The notes under the pieces were generated by a model. It saw nothing but the letters and a program-made list of their open reading frames with translations, did not search any database and was not told where the DNA came from. The translations under genes and the position numbers were made by a program. A DNA stretch of 64,000 bases from Euglena gracilis (taxonomy: Eukaryota; Euglenida; Euglenophyceae; Euglenales). The DNA is taken from NCBI GenBank assembly GCA_039621445.1, contig CP154956.1, forward strand, positions 68,937,649-69,001,648, read 5' to 3'. Shown one piece after another: positions 1 to 10,414 of this stretch (position 1 is its first letter; every line of letters starts with the position of its first letter).

Positions 1-688
1 TGGGCACAACGGAGTAGAGGACGGGGGTGCGGGTGGGAAAACGGAAGGGACAGCAGACAGAATTTGGATAACGGTGGCGCCTTCCGGCGCCGGGTCTGCG
101 TGCCAGTTCAAGTACGCCGACCACCTCGCCGCATTCCTGGAGGAGCTGGCGCAGTCGTCGGCCGCACCCATGTCCTCCAACTTTGGCCCTTTCGTGCGTG
201 ACGAGTGGCTTCATTAACGCATTGAACTGCGGGAACTGGGACACAGACGATGGTACAATGATGGCATAAACGGGAGCCAATGCCTTGTAAATGTTGCTTA
301 CAGCATTTACATAGGTCCGAAAACTGGACACTGGCATGGAGCGAAGGCGCCCATCTTTTCCTGCCTTCTCCTGCCTTGTCCGGACCCAGGCATCGGCTTC
401 CTGCTGCGTCTTGAAAAGTTCACGAGCATCAACGCACCATCTGGCCCATCCCACCAAAACTTCGTCCAAAGAGCCAAAAACAATGCCATGCCGGTTGCAA
501 ACATCCATATACTCCAAAAAACACTTTACTGCGGCATGGTTGTTGGGGCCCAAGTCACAATTTTGACCACCGGTGGGGAGACTGCCTAAAAGGGCATCCA
601 CTGCAGCAGCTCCTAGGGAGCTGGCACCACGTAAAACAGCCAGAAATTCATCTACGTTGGGGGGGCGGGGCATCTGTGCTTCCATCAT
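1..688 (-). CDS. Putative tyrosine-recombinase-like protein, N-terminal part (runs off window)
   Basis: Reading leftwards from ATG at 688 the frame is open to the window edge, 229 codons, with an in-frame TGA just upstream of the ATG that fixes the start. The protein begins MMEAQMPRPPNVDEF. A helical region follows with 'LDEVLVGWARWCVDA' (about residues 70-85) and then 'SSFRTYVNAVSNIYKAL' and 'PQFNALMKPLVTHERAK' (about 120-170). That order, a helix with TYVNAVS, a Pro/Gln loop and a basic helix, resembles the SAM-like core-binding domain of tyrosine recombinases. The catalytic domain with its R...HxxR...Y residues would lie beyond the edge and is not visible, so the family call is inference. 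The last 60 residues (Arg/Pro-rich) may be intron or non-homologous tail. A degraded relative sits at 16.6 kb, which supports a mobile or viral origin. Confidence 0.45.
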   Translation of the reverse strand, partial: MMEAQMPRPPNVDEFLAVLRGASSLGAAAVDALLGSLPTGGQNCDLGPNNHAAVKCFLEYMDVCNRHGIVFGSLDEVLVGWARWCVDARELFKTQQEADAWVRTRQEKAGKDGRLRSMPVSSFRTYVNAVSNIYKALAPVYAIIVPSSVSQFPQFNALMKPLVTHERAKVGGHGCGRRLRQLLQECGEVVGVLELARRPGAGRRHRYPNSVCCPFRFPTRTPVLYSVVP

Positions 689-769
689 GTTGGCAAAACG
701 CTTCATCGGACTGTGGGGAAAAGCAGCAGACAGACAGAAACACAAATGTTAAAAACCCCAAAAAATTCA

Positions 770-925
770 AATTCCGATCACGGGTAACACCTTGCGCAAC
801 CGTGGTCGGTTCACGGGTGCACGCACGGCAGCCGTGGACGGAAATTCCGTTCACGGGTGCGCACTACGGCACCCGTGAACGGCCGAAGTTCACCCGTGAA
901 CGCCAAAAACGAGATTTTTGACCCC
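770..925. repeat. Inverted TTCACGGGTGC motifs upstream of the recombinase-like ORF
   Basis: The motif TTCACGGGTGC(A/G)C occurs twice in direct orientation and its inverse (CACCCGTGAACG) twice within 155 bp, with smaller palindromes such as GGAAATTCC between. The same motif lies just upstream of the related ORF at 16.6 kb (16485-16570). The position suggests a terminal repeat, recombination site or promoter element of the same mobile element; which one is not shown. Confidence 0.5.
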
Positions 926-995
926 CTAGGCATCTCGTTAGGAAGCGCTTGCCTACTGCGAGGAAGCCCGTGAACTTGGTTAACGTTTTTAAGAC

Positions 996-1092
996 AAAAG
1001 CGGGGTCCGATCACGATTCCCGGTGGAGAAACGGGGGGCGCCTACGGCGCCCCCCGTTTCTCCACCGGGAATCGTGATCGGACCCCGCTTTT
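996..1092. repeat. Perfect 47-bp inverted repeat with 3-nt loop
   Basis: The arms 996-1042 and 1046-1092 are exact reverse complements, separated by TAC. The stem starts AAAAGCGGGGTCCGATCACG and ends at the loop in GGGGGGCGCC. No mismatch in 47 bp implies recent origin or ongoing maintenance. 1093-1342 holds nothing I recognise. Confidence 0.95.
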
Positions 1093-1347
1093 TCTTATAA
1101 ATCAGGGTGTCTCGGACGATTAACGATTAATTGGTCCCTTCCAATTTTTTTTGTTATTAAAACCTGGTGTGAGGATTTTGAATAGAACTCAGACCATTTC
1201 TTTGCGTGCCCTGCTCACTATTTTTGCTCAATGTTCACCGCCGAAGCTCATTAGGAATCGCTGCATCTGATAAGCATCGCGCAGTGTTTCACTGGCACGT
1301 TCGCTGACTCGTTGGCCAGTTTTAACAACCAATTTCATGGTATACCA

Positions 1348-1515
1348 CCCCCCCTCCCCTTATTGTCCCACCGACCTCCCCCTGGGAGCCCCGACCGGAC
1401 AATAAGGGGGGGGACAATAGGACCGTACCAAAGGAATTTCATTGGCTGAGCCAAAAAAAAAACCCCCGGGCCGGGGCCGAGGGACAATAAGGGGGGGGGG
1501 GACAATAAGGGGGGG
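1348..1515. mobile_element. C-tract-bounded foldback element (TTATTGTCCC type)
   Basis: It begins with a C run followed by CCCCTTATTGTCCC and ends with the inverse, GGGACAATAAGGGGGGG. TACCA flanks it on both sides (1343-1347 and 1516-1520), a probable 5-bp target duplication. Internal GGACAATAAGGGG copies make it a nested foldback. There is no coding capacity. Confidence 0.5.
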
Positions 1516-1599
1516 TACCAGCAAGTAGTGTACTACCTGACTGATTATTGTTCGAAATTGTATGTTTTCAGCAGATGTCGTACCCGTCATGGTTGACAT

Positions 1600-1690
1600 C
1601 CAAAATGAACGATTAATCGCCCTGTGCCGAACGATTCGATTAATCAGCAATGACGAACGATCAGGCGATTAATCGATTAATTGAAGCAAC
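1600..1690. repeat. ATTAATCG-rich palindromic patch
   Basis: CGATTAATCG and ATTAATCGATTAATT palindromes recur here. Related TTAACC/TTAATCGG clusters lie at 3225-3300, 9970-10050 and 10330-10410, usually next to family M units. Confidence 0.5.
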
Positions 1691-1722
1691 CCTAGTAGCA
1701 GGGCCATATCCGACTCGCACAG

Positions 1723-1945
1723 GGGGGTGTTCGCCCCGCGTCCCCCCCCCCTGCGTCCCCCCCCCCCCGCGTCCCCCCCCGCGTCCCGGATTTTGGCTGG
1801 GCACATTTTTTGGTCGACCAAAGGAAAATTACACACAAATTTTGGTGATCCCAATGGAAACGTGTGGGGGTTGTTGAGCCACAGTTCCCCCCCCGCGCCC
1901 CCCCCCCCCGCGGTCCCCCCCGCGTCCCGAACCACCCCCACAGTG
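1723..1945. repeat. GCGTCCCCCC repeat, copy 1
   Basis: Two blocks of GCGTCCC(C)n flank a unique core that contains GGATTTTGGCTGGGCACA and GGAAACGTGTGGGGG. A second copy with the same core and flanks is at 9660-9870. The G-rich strand carries many G runs, so G-quadruplex formation is possible. Open frames through it encode only Pro/Arg or Gly/Arg runs and are not genes. Confidence 0.75.
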
Positions 1946-2094
1946 ATTGCTGATGGTTTTTCATGGTGGCAACGGACACGGAAAGCATCTTACGACCATC
2001 CTCTGCCTTGGATTCAACGAACGAATCCATCTGCAACCTCCGAAGCACTTCACTGCGATATCCTGTGCAGAAACCCATAATCTACTACAAAAAA

Positions 2095-2290
2095 GAGGTG
2101 GCGGACGCCGGTTCTGTCCAAAGCCCGGCGTTCCGGACGCCGGTTCCGTCCGTCCGAAGGACGGAACCGGCGTCCAGAACACCGGGCTTTGGACAGAACC
2201 GGCGTCCGCCACCTCTTGTTCAAGCCGGCGTTTTAGAGACGCCGGGTTCAGGACAGAACCGGCGTCCCCAACCTTCGGTCAAAGGACACT
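2095..2290. repeat. GACGCCGGTTCTGTCC inverted repeats
   Basis: Alternating direct and inverted copies of GACGCCGGTTCTGTCC and CAGAACCGGCGTCC form several potential hairpins. The same family recurs at 2930-3060. It shares the core CCGGCGT with the CCCGAACCGGCGTT family at 6.6-9.3 kb. Confidence 0.7.
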
Positions 2291-2329
2291 CCCAGGACCA
2301 ATCTCCGACCACTGATCTGATGATGTCAC

Positions 2330-2830
2330 ACCACTTTGCACCTCACCAAATTCCGGCGATCGCGAGGGTATTTCTGGCTGTGTCAATCGTCCAGGTATAA
2401 AATCACCCCTCGATCGAAGGCTCTTTTCATCAGACGACTGGCGATCACCACCAAATTCAGCCACACCGCCTGGAGCTCTTATCTGTCAGTGGGGAATCCT
2501 AATTTCACAACTCTGGTGCCCCCCAAGGCCCCTCAGGTCGTTGATTCGAAGAGGAAAAACGTTTCTGTAGGGTTTATTCAGCATCTTAAACCAAAAATCA
2601 CTGAAAATTGCGACAAATTTCGACTCAGATTCTGGCCGATCCGACGATCGCGAGCGTATCTCGGGCTGCGTGCAACGTTAGGGTACCAAGTTACCCCTCG
2701 ATCGAAAGCTCTTTTCAACAGACGACCAGCGGTGCTCATCAGATCTTTCCACGCTGCACGGTACTCTATTTCCAAATCTGGGCCAATTTTCACCAAATTT
2801 GGATATCCACCCCACTAGTCCCCAGGTGGC
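2330..2830 (+). repeat. Family H, two tandem copies
   Basis: Two units each contain CCCCTCGATCGAAAGCTCTT followed by a stretch ending in 'TCTATTTCCAAA'. They resemble three units at 8270-8680 and one at about 30345. The 160-codon open frame across it is a by-product of the repeat. Confidence 0.65.
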
Positions 2831-2929
2831 AAAATTCTTTGTCCTTGATGGTTGAAACACTCATACCAGCACCTTAGGGCCACTTTTGGGCACTTTTGGT
2901 GACCTTTTTAGGAATGAAAATCGGACGCC

Positions 2930-3060
2930 GGGCTTTGGACAAAACCGGCGTTCCTAACGCCGGGCTTTAGGAGAGAACCGGCGTCCGGAAAACCCGTGGG
3001 GGGGGACGCCGGTTCTGTCCTGAACCCGGCGTCTCAAACGCCGGCTTAAAATGTTTGCTC
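2930..3060. repeat. GACGCCGG inverted repeat, second cluster
   Basis: Three or four alternating copies of GGACGCCGG and its inverse surround the run at 2997-3006. Same family as 2095-2290. Confidence 0.65.
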
Positions 3061-3597
3061 ACTGTACTTTAAACGGTCTGCTCCTGTCCCTTCCGAACTG
3101 GATGCTTTCTTTTTGGTAGCCTCCGCCAGAAGGTTACCATGCAAGGGGTCAACAGTAGGGTTCTTTATTTTGTCCCATCCCTGCTTAATTGTGGCCAATA
3201 ATTGTGGCCATTTTTACGGCCCAGAGATCGGTTAATCGGTTAACTGAGGGCCCCAGTTAATTTAATCGGTTGACCAAAAACAGTCAGTTTATTGATCAAT
3301 GGTGGGGGAAACCCTGACCCAAAATCAATGGGTTTCGGCCCAAAACGGGGCGTTGGGGGGTCGAAAAACGCTCATTTTGGGCTCAAGTACAGGTTTATTA
3401 GCTTTTTTTGACCTTTTTTGACCCAGTTTTCACCCAAAGTCCATGGGCTTCGGGGTCAAAGCGGGGCGCTGGGCAGGGGTGCCGGTCGTTTCAAAACAAC
3501 CTCATTTTTAAACGGATGAAAAAGGGCCAAAGTTTTTTATAAATGAATGTAAAAAAAAAACAGCCCAAAAAAACATGTCGTGCAGACGTAGGGAGGT
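3061..3597. repeat. Noncoding; TTAATCGG patch and a family M unit
   Basis: 3225-3300 has TTAATCGGTTAAC palindromes. 3300-3500 is a family M unit with GGGTTTCGGCCCAAAACGGG and TCGAAAAACGCTCATTTTGG. No exon-like segment is seen. Confidence 0.5.
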
Positions 3598-3660
3598 GTT
3601 GGGGGTGCTACCCCCGTGACCCCCCCGTGACCCCCCCCGTGACCCGCCCGTGACCCGAGA
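3598..3660. repeat. CCCCGTGAC tandem repeat
   Basis: Five to six copies of (C)nGTGAC in tandem with variable C-run length. A second array of the same unit is at 4943-5002. Confidence 0.8.
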
Positions 3661-4942
3661 ATCGAGCCTTCGATTTTCATACAATGCATCAATCTTCATC
3701 ACTTCAGCCTTTCTTTTCATTCATCATTTCAGCCTTTTTTTGATGTCTAGGTGGCGTTTTTGGTTGCTTTTCATCAATTTTCTGGTTCAAACCATTGAAA
3801 GTTTGCCTTGACATGGTCTAAAAATCGAAAGGAGTGCCAAGATTTGAGGGGAACAAATTTTCGACCCAAACAATGGCGCTTCTTTGCCATATGAATTTGA
3901 CCCAAAACATTGGCAAAAGGGGAGATTGCGCAAGTAGGAAAGAATTTCATGGCAAAAAGGGGGGAGGGGAAACATGAAATTTTTGTGGAAGGCCCCCCCA
4001 AAAAAACAGAAAATAATTGTCCTCACCCCACCTTCCATTTGGACAACCAAACCCCTTTTTGGCACCCAACGTCCAACGCACCTCCACACCCAAAAATGGC
4101 CAAAAATCTTCCCCTTAAAAAAAAGTGCCAAAAATTGGTGCATTTCCGCAACCAAAACAGAATTTTGGCTACTTTTTTTCTTCAAAGCTTTTCTTCAAAG
4201 CAAAAAACAACCTTTTTCTGTTTTTTTTGTTTTTTTTAAAAAAACGCCAACGAGGGTTTGGGAATTTTTTTTGGAAAAAACACAGTCTCACCTCAGTGAT
4301 GGTGAAGACGAGTAGCTGTTGCGCCTTGTTTCCGCTTCATCCAAGACCAATTCACCGTTCAGACTGAGTGGTCTTCAAAAAATGGGAGTTCTTGATTTGC
4401 TTTGCCGGTTGTTTCTCAAAAGTTGGCCGGCGATGAAGGAACTTCAGTTGCAAAACCCATGCCGAGAGGTGGGGGGGGGGCAAATTCCGGTGATGTGTTT
4501 TCAAATAAAAATCCATTTTTTCAAAAAAAACCGTTTTTATGGTGTTTTTTTTTTCTTCAAAAAACACGTTTGTTTTTTTAAAAAAAACACGTTTTTTTGC
4601 CAGCTTTGCTTTTTTCCCCCCTTCAGAAATAGCCATTTTTGGCCATTTTTTCAAAAATGGGCCAAAATGCATCCCAAAAAATGTAACAGTCAAGAAAATC
4701 CTGACAAAATTCCTTTTCCAAAAAATGAAAAAATGACCAATTTTGGACATAAAAATCACCCAAAAATGACCACTTTCAAACCAAAAGGCATTTTTTTTTG
4801 TTCAAAAATGGCCCCAAAATGGCCAAAAATGATTACTTTTTGGACCCCACAATCACCGATTTTAGGATGTGTGCCGCCCTTCTTGTGATGGGATGCAACA
4901 ACATGGATGCTGCCTCCCGACCACCTCCAAAGTGGCATACTT
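3661..4942. other. Low-complexity A/T-rich stretch, no gene seen
   Basis: Dominated by CAAAAATGGCC and TTTTTT/AAAAAA runs. Several frames stay open for 60-190 codons on both strands at once because stops are rare in AAAATGGCC repeats; none has a recognisable domain or exon-like composition. Confidence 0.6.
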
Positions 4943-5002
4943 CCCCCGTGACCCCCCCCGTGACCCCCCCCCGTGACCCCCCCGTGACCCGCACCACCCC
5001 CG
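4943..5002. repeat. CCCCGTGAC tandem repeat, second array
   Basis: Five copies of (C)nGTGAC, same unit as 3598-3660. Confidence 0.8.
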
Positions 5003-5139
5003 TTGAGAAAAGGCTGTCTTGTCTCTTCGGGGTAGGAGATTTCCTTGCTGACCCAAATCAAGTTATCCGGAAGCCAATCGTTTTTTCTCCGGAAACGGGC
5101 GGAGCTTTTTCATGTCAGGGTCAAACTGCAAAACACAAA

Positions 5140-5440
5140 CCGGCCTGGGGGGGTTGTTCGGGACAAAAAAAAAACTGGGCGGGGGGGGTGGGCGTTTCGG
5201 GACACAAAAAAAACTGGGCCTGGGTGGTGGGGCTATCCAGGACACAAAATATCTGTGGGTCCCAGGTGGCCCTCCTGTGGCCCGTAACTGTGGCACCCAG
5301 GTGGCCCCACCTGTGTCCAAAAAATTGGACACAAAACTCTGGCACCCAGGTGGCCCAAAAACCGTGGCCCCCCGTGGCCATAACTGTGCCACCCCCCCCC
5401 CCCACCTGTGGCCAAAGATTGGCCCATAACTTGTGGCATA
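5140..5440. repeat. Degenerate tandem repeats (GGGACACAAAAA and GGCACCCAGGTGGCC)
   Basis: 5155-5245 has three units of the type CGGGACAAAAAAAACTGGGC. 5255-5410 has at least three units of GTGGCACCCAGGTGGCCC. Long open frames on both strands follow from the repeat composition. Confidence 0.65.
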
Positions 5441-5560
5441 GCTGGCACTTCGTTTAAAACGAAGTAAATAAAAAACACGTTTTTTTTAAAAAAACATTTT
5501 TTTTTAAAAAATGAACAAAAAAAACGCCATTGAGGGTCCAGGGCAAAAAAAATTTGCCTT
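5425..5560 (+). repeat. Dispersed repeat 'GGCATAGCTGGCA', copy 1
   Basis: GGCATAGCTGGCACTTCGTT, an A/T-rich segment, then AACGCCATTGAGGGTCCAGG. The same order is found at 25715-25835, and an inverted fragment (AACGCCAGCTATGACTTGTGG) lies at about 5825. Confidence 0.6.
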
Positions 5561-6179
5561 TAATTTTAGCTTTTTTTGCCCATCCTCAGGCAGAGAAAGA
5601 CCCCAAATTTGGGATGTTTCAAGTTGAAACGTCCCAAAATGGCAGAAAAATGCCCTATTTTGACCATTCTTGTTGAAGACCTCCAAAAGTATTGGTTTTC
5701 AAGTCATTTGAGCTAAGATTGGTTCACCCTTGCGATCAAAGGCAAAATTTGGACCATCATTTTCCCCTTTGTTTTTTTTTGCCGTTTTTTTTGCCTGTTT
5801 TTTTTTTTAATAAAAAACACAAAAAAACGCCAGCTATGACTTGTGGCAATATAACCCCACCCAGTTGAACAGAACTGGCCCCCCACTGTGGAACAAAACT
5901 GGTCCCTGTGGAACCAAAGATCTCTACGAGAAAAAAAACCTAGATGGAAGATCCAACATTTAGATCCAAAAGAACCCAGATGGAGAAAAAAACCCCCAGA
6001 TGAAAGATCCAACATTTAGATCCATGCCAATTGACAGATCATCCCCTTCCCAAAAGTGTTCACAGAAACACATTGCACTGAGACAGCAGAAAAGAAACAA
6101 GTGACAGTTCACATCTTAAAACCAATCAGCGATGGACATGATCAGGCTGAGGTGCAGGTGATGAAGTACTTGAAGGGGC
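5561..6179. other. No gene seen
   Basis: A/T-rich stretch with short direct repeats (AGATGGA(A)GATCCAACATTTAGATCC occurs twice near 5943-6023). No domain or exon signal is visible. Confidence 0.5.
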
Positions 6180-6500
6180 TTTGGCAGGGGGGGGGAGGGG
6201 GGGTCCCGAGGTCTGATTTTTTTGCATTTTTGGCACTTTTTGCTGTACTGTCTCAACACAGGGGGGGGGAGGGTCCTGGGGTCCCAACTGTACTGCCAAC
6301 CCCCCCCTCAAAAATTGGCCAAAAACCGGCGCCAAAGGCGCCGGAAAAAATTTTTATGGCCTTTTTTTGGTCCAAAAAGGCCATTTTTGGTCCAAAAAGG
6401 CCATCTGTCTCTGACCGTTCGGCACTAGGGGGGGGGGTCCCAAAAATCCCAACTGTACAGGGGGAGGGGGGGGTCCCCAAAAAACCCCAACTGTACTGCC
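6180..6500. repeat. G-run repeat with GGCGCC hairpin
   Basis: Units of (G)nTCCCAACTGTAC recur four times around a CCGGCGCCAAAGGCGCCGG hairpin at about 6328. The GGCGC-loop-GCGCC hairpin is shared by many repeats in this window. Confidence 0.55.
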
Positions 6501-6599
6501 ATCGCCCCGAAGTAGCACCAAGAAGCCAAGTAGCAAACCAGAAATGTCACAGCAGGGTGAAGTTCTGCAGCAGCTACAAATAGGGGCGGATAAGCCCTG

Positions 6600-6930
6600 T
6601 CCACCATCGCTTTGAAACCGTGTATTGGGGCTCTGGCTTCACGCCCGAACCGGCGTTCTGGACGCCGGTTCGGCGCAGAAATTTCTGCGCCGAACCGGTG
6701 TCCAGAACGCCGGTTCGGGCGGGAAAACGGCGTCAAGGGGACCGAAAATGAAAAGTGCCAAAAAGTGGTCAAAATGGTTTGTAGACATGAGGCAATCATC
6801 TCTGAGCACTTTTTGGGGGGTATTTGACCAGAAATTCGGGTACTTTGTGCAACAATTTCCATTTGGCCAATTCTGGGGATTTTCTGAAATAGAATACCAT
6901 GCAGCAGAGCTGACATCTAAGGCCATCTAA
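6600..6930 (-). repeat. Long inverted duplication, left arm
   Basis: This segment is an approximate reverse complement of 8640-8965, about 2 kb away. Both hold the hairpin GAACCGGCGT...ACGCCGGTTC followed by a conserved stretch with 'GGTCCCCTTGACGCC'-like and 'TTTTGGCACTTTT' sequences and the end of a family H unit. Confidence 0.75.
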
Positions 6931-6984
6931 AACCCTTGAGAAGGGTTATCGATCAAGGGGCAACATGGCAGGTGAACAGTGGAT

Positions 6985-7370
6985 TTTGGAATTTGCGAAA
7001 AGGGTCCAAAAATCGTAATTCTGAAAAAACCCAAGGGGTCCAGCTAAAATTTCCTAACCATAATTCTGAAAAACCCAGGGGAGGGTCCAACCAATTTTGA
7101 AAACACCCAGGGGGGCCAAAATTTCCCAACTGTAATAAACATTTCCCAACAATTTTGAAAAATTCCCGGGGGGGGTCCAGCCAAAATTTCCCAACCGTAC
7201 TTCTGAAAAACCCTAGGGGGGCTCCAGCCAATTTTTTTTTCAACCGTGTTTGTGAAGAAACCCAGCCAAAATCTCTGAACCGGAATTCTGAAAAAAGGGG
7301 GGATCAAATCCCAACCATAATTCTGGAAAAAAAAACTGGCGGGGTCCAACCGAAAATTCGGCATTGCAAA
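6985..7370. repeat. Degenerate tandem repeat of about 60 bp
   Basis: At least six units of CAAAATTTCCCAACCGTAAT + TCTGAAAAACCC + (G)nTCCAGC. Two more units lie at 7965-8060. 7371-7964 holds no gene I can support; it contains a short tandem of 'AAATTAGGAATTTGCC'. Confidence 0.7.
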
Positions 7371-8099
7371 TCAGAGGGGGAGCACGTCGTCGGCCAGCCG
7401 TGTGACTCACAGGAAAATGATCTGAGCCACAGCCTTGCAATGCAGAAACAATTTTGCTGCCAATCTCCCTTCAAGGTCATGTTCATCATTGGTGGAGGCT
7501 GCATTTTTGCCCATTTGAAGTCATGTTTCGTCAATTTTTATCAATTTTGCCAACTTTGGACTTTTTTTTATACCAATTTTGACCATTTCAGCCTTTTTTG
7601 GGGGGGTCATTCTATGGTCATCGCGAAGGGCTATTTGCCTACATATTATTTGAATGACAGAAAAAATGCTCAGCTGGTGTCCCACTAGCAAAATTTACAT
7701 AATAATGGACGAAAAAAGGCTCAAATACTGTGTGAAATGGTTACAAGTGACTCAAAATGGGATTTTTTACACCCAAAATTAGGTATTTGCCACTCAAAAT
7801 TAGGAATTTACACATGAAATTAGGACTTTCCTCCTCAAAATTGGGAATTTGCCTCTCAAAATTCGGAACTGCACGCCAAATTAGGCATTTGCCACCCACA
7901 TGAGATAGACAACCTGACCCGGCTTCCGTCACGCCGTCGGCCAGCCGTCGGCCAGCCGTCGGCCATCCAGCCAAAATTTCCCAACCGTGATTGTGAAAAA
8001 ACCTAGGGGTGGTCCAATCAAAAAAAATCTCCAAAGCGTAATTCTGAAAAAAAAACCTTTTGATTGATGGGTAACCTGGCATCAGACGCATGAAAACTT

Positions 8100-8232
8100 C
8101 TGATACCCGAACCGGCGTTCTGGAACACGGCTTCACGCCCGAACCGGCGTTCTGGACACAGTTGTTGAAACCGTGGATTAGGGGCTCTGGCTTCACGCCC
8201 GAACCGGCGTTCAAGGAATCCAGGCCAATTTC
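8100..8232. repeat. TTCACGCCCGAACCGGCGTT cluster
   Basis: Three direct copies of CCCGAACCGGCGTTCTGGA with GGCTTCACG between them. The array reappears inverted at 9045-9250, together with GCCCCTAATCCACGGTTTCAACAAC, making another large foldback. Confidence 0.8.
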
Positions 8233-8269
8233 GCCCTAAATACCCATTTTTTGAACATTTTGGAGCATG

Positions 8270-8640
8270 TCGATCGGCCGATTGAAGTTTTCACAGGTCT
8301 GGTGCCATGTTACCCATCGATCGAAAGCTCTTCTCAAGGGCTTTTGGCAGATGGCCACAGGATTCAGCCATTATGCACACAGCGCTTATTTTCAGCGATC
8401 GTGCATTCCCAAATTTGACATCTTAATTTGTGAAATCCCACACCTCAGGTGCCATACAGCATATCAATCGAAATCTCTCGCCAAGACCTTTCATTTGGTA
8501 CCCACAGAACTCAACTACACTGCAGAGCAGTCTGAAAATCGGCGATCGCATTTTCCGACCCTGTTTGCGAAGTCGAAATTCCTATGTTTCACCAGCCATG
8601 TTGCCCATCGATCGAAAGCTCTTCTCGAGGGCTTTCAGCA
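8270..8640 (+). repeat. Family H, three units at 150-bp spacing
   Basis: CCATGTTACCCATCGATCG-type starts recur at about 8307, 8457 and 8607 with downstream similarity. The 358-codon open frame through 8267-9343 is a consequence of this array and of the CCGAACCGGCG repeats, not a gene. Confidence 0.7.
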
Positions 8641-8965
8641 GATGGCCTTAGATTCCAGCCGTGCTGCATGGCATTCTATTTCAAAAATTCCCCAAATTTG
8701 GCCAAATGGAAATTGTTGCACAAAATACCCCAATATCTGGCCAAATACCCCCCAAAAACTGCTCAGATGTGATTGCCACATGTCTACTAAGCATTTTGAA
8801 CACTTTTTGGCACTTTTTATTTTCGGTCCCCTGGACGCCATCTTCCCGCCCGAACCGGCGTTTTGGACGCCGGTTCGGCGCAAAAATTCTGCGCCGAACC
8901 GGCGTCCAGAACGCCGGTTCGGGCGTGAAGCCAGAGCCCCAATACACGGTTTCAATCGGCCGATC
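8640..8965 (+). repeat. Long inverted duplication, right arm
   Basis: Partner of 6600-6930. It includes a near-perfect GAACCGGCGTTTTGGACGCC hairpin at about 8850-8925. Confidence 0.75.
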
Positions 8966-9044
8966 GACATGGCCATGAGCCCAAAGGATCCCAAAAATGC
9001 CCAAAAATGTTCAGAAACTGGGTATTTAGGGCGAAATTGGCCTT

Positions 9045-9255
9045 TATTCCTTGAACGCCGGTTCGGGCGTGAAGCCAGAGCCCCTAATCCACGGTTTCAA
9101 CAACTGTGTCCAGAACGCCGGTTCGGGCGTGAAGCCGTGTTCCAGAACGCCGGTTCGGGCGTGAAGCCGTGTTCCAGAACGCCGGTTCGGGCGGCAGCCC
9201 GAACCGGCGTTCTGGAACACGGCTTCACGCCCGAACCGGCGTTCTGGACACAGTT
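9045..9255. repeat. GAACGCCGGTTCGGGCG array with terminal hairpin
   Basis: Four direct copies of AACGCCGGTTCGGGCGTGAA, then a switch to the inverse orientation at about 9195. The last part folds back on itself, and the whole is the inverse of 8100-8232. Confidence 0.8.
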
Positions 9256-9659
9256 TTCGTATCAGATAACAGTCTTGTACTTCATTTCACACCATAGACT
9301 TGTATTGGGACTTTCCTTGTACGATATTGTTCTTGATTCTTGACCATTTGACTTGGACTTGGGCTTCAACTTGAAACTGGAAACTCGAAACTTCAGGTAG
9401 TTGAAATCTTGAACCCCACCAGGGGCTTTCGGTTGTCCGACATCATCTACGAACGGGGAAAAAAAACACAGAAAGAAAGGAAACTCAGGGTCCCACAGCT
9501 AAAATTAGGACCCCACCACAGGAAAATCGCGCATGCGCGAATTTCTCCATTTTCGACAATAAAAAACGTGTTTCTTTTTGTTGTTTACCCCTGTTTCGTC
9601 GAAAATGAAAAAAGACATAAAAAACGGGATCCCTGGCGCTGGGGGGTCGAAAGACGCTC
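9256..9659. other. No gene seen
   Basis: Short GACTTG/CTTGAAAC tandem-like sequence at 9340-9410, then A-rich sequence. No domain is visible in any frame. Confidence 0.5.
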
Positions 9660-9870
9660 GTTTTGGGGGTGTTCCCCCGCGTCCCCCCCCCCGCGTCCCC
9701 CCCGCGTCCCGGATTTTGGCCGGGCACGTTTTTTGGTTGACCAAAAGGAAAGTTACATGCAAATTTGGGTGACTCCAAAGAAAACATGTGGGGGTGGTCG
9801 GGCCACAATTCCCCCCCCGCGTCCCCCCCCCGCATCCCCCCCCCCCCGCGTCCCGAACCACACCCTTTGG
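9660..9870. repeat. GCGTCCCCCC repeat, copy 2
   Basis: Same organisation as 1723-1945: GCGTCCC blocks, a core with CGGATTTTGGCCGGGCACG and AAAACATGTGGGGGTGG, then GCGTCCC blocks. It is followed by a family M fragment at 9870-9960. Confidence 0.75.
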
Positions 9871-10048
9871 GCTCGAAAACCGGGTTTCCAAGTCCGGGAG
9901 GCCAAAAAACATCATTTCGGACAATTTTTTTTCGATTCCCCCCCCCCGACTTTTTTGACCGGTTCAGGGTTGATGAGTTAACTGGACCTTTTGCAACTGG
10001 TCAATTAACCGTGGTTAACCGGGGTCCTCGATCAATTAGCCAATTAAT

Positions 10049-10246
10049 GGCGTGCACAAGCGGGAAGCAGAAAAATTCCATGGAATCTGTTTATTTCCCA
10101 ACAATGCCAAGGGGCCCGAGGTTCATCCGAACAAAGAGCAGAGCATGTACAGACTGCTCTGACAGCCGGTTTCGCAAATCACTGTGCAAGAGCATGAGAT
10201 GGCCCGTAGAATGGCTTACCTGCTTATGGGAAAACAACGTACCCCC
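10049..10246 (+). pseudogene. Possible decayed coding segment, unidentified
   Basis: One frame reads 'HGICLFPNNAKGPEVHPNK' then 'QITVQEHEMARRMAYLLM', interrupted by an in-frame TGA. Composition is unlike the flanking repeats. I do not recognise a family; it may be a relic of a mobile-element protein or chance. Confidence 0.2.
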
Positions 10247-10414
10247 TGCCGATAACAATCATCACCATTGGGGGGGGGGGAGGTCCGTGCCGTGCCCGAG
10301 GGGAGCCAATTTGGGGCGGGGGCGGGGGATTCAAATTAACCGATTCGGCGTCGATCGATTAACAGGGGGGGTCGTGGTCGATTAACCGAAGATTGGTTAA
10401 CCAAACAACCCTGA

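Noticed and set aside
8267-9343. 358-codon plus-strand frame
   Set aside because: It coincides with family H units and the CCGAACCGGCG array; similar frames open on the other strand.
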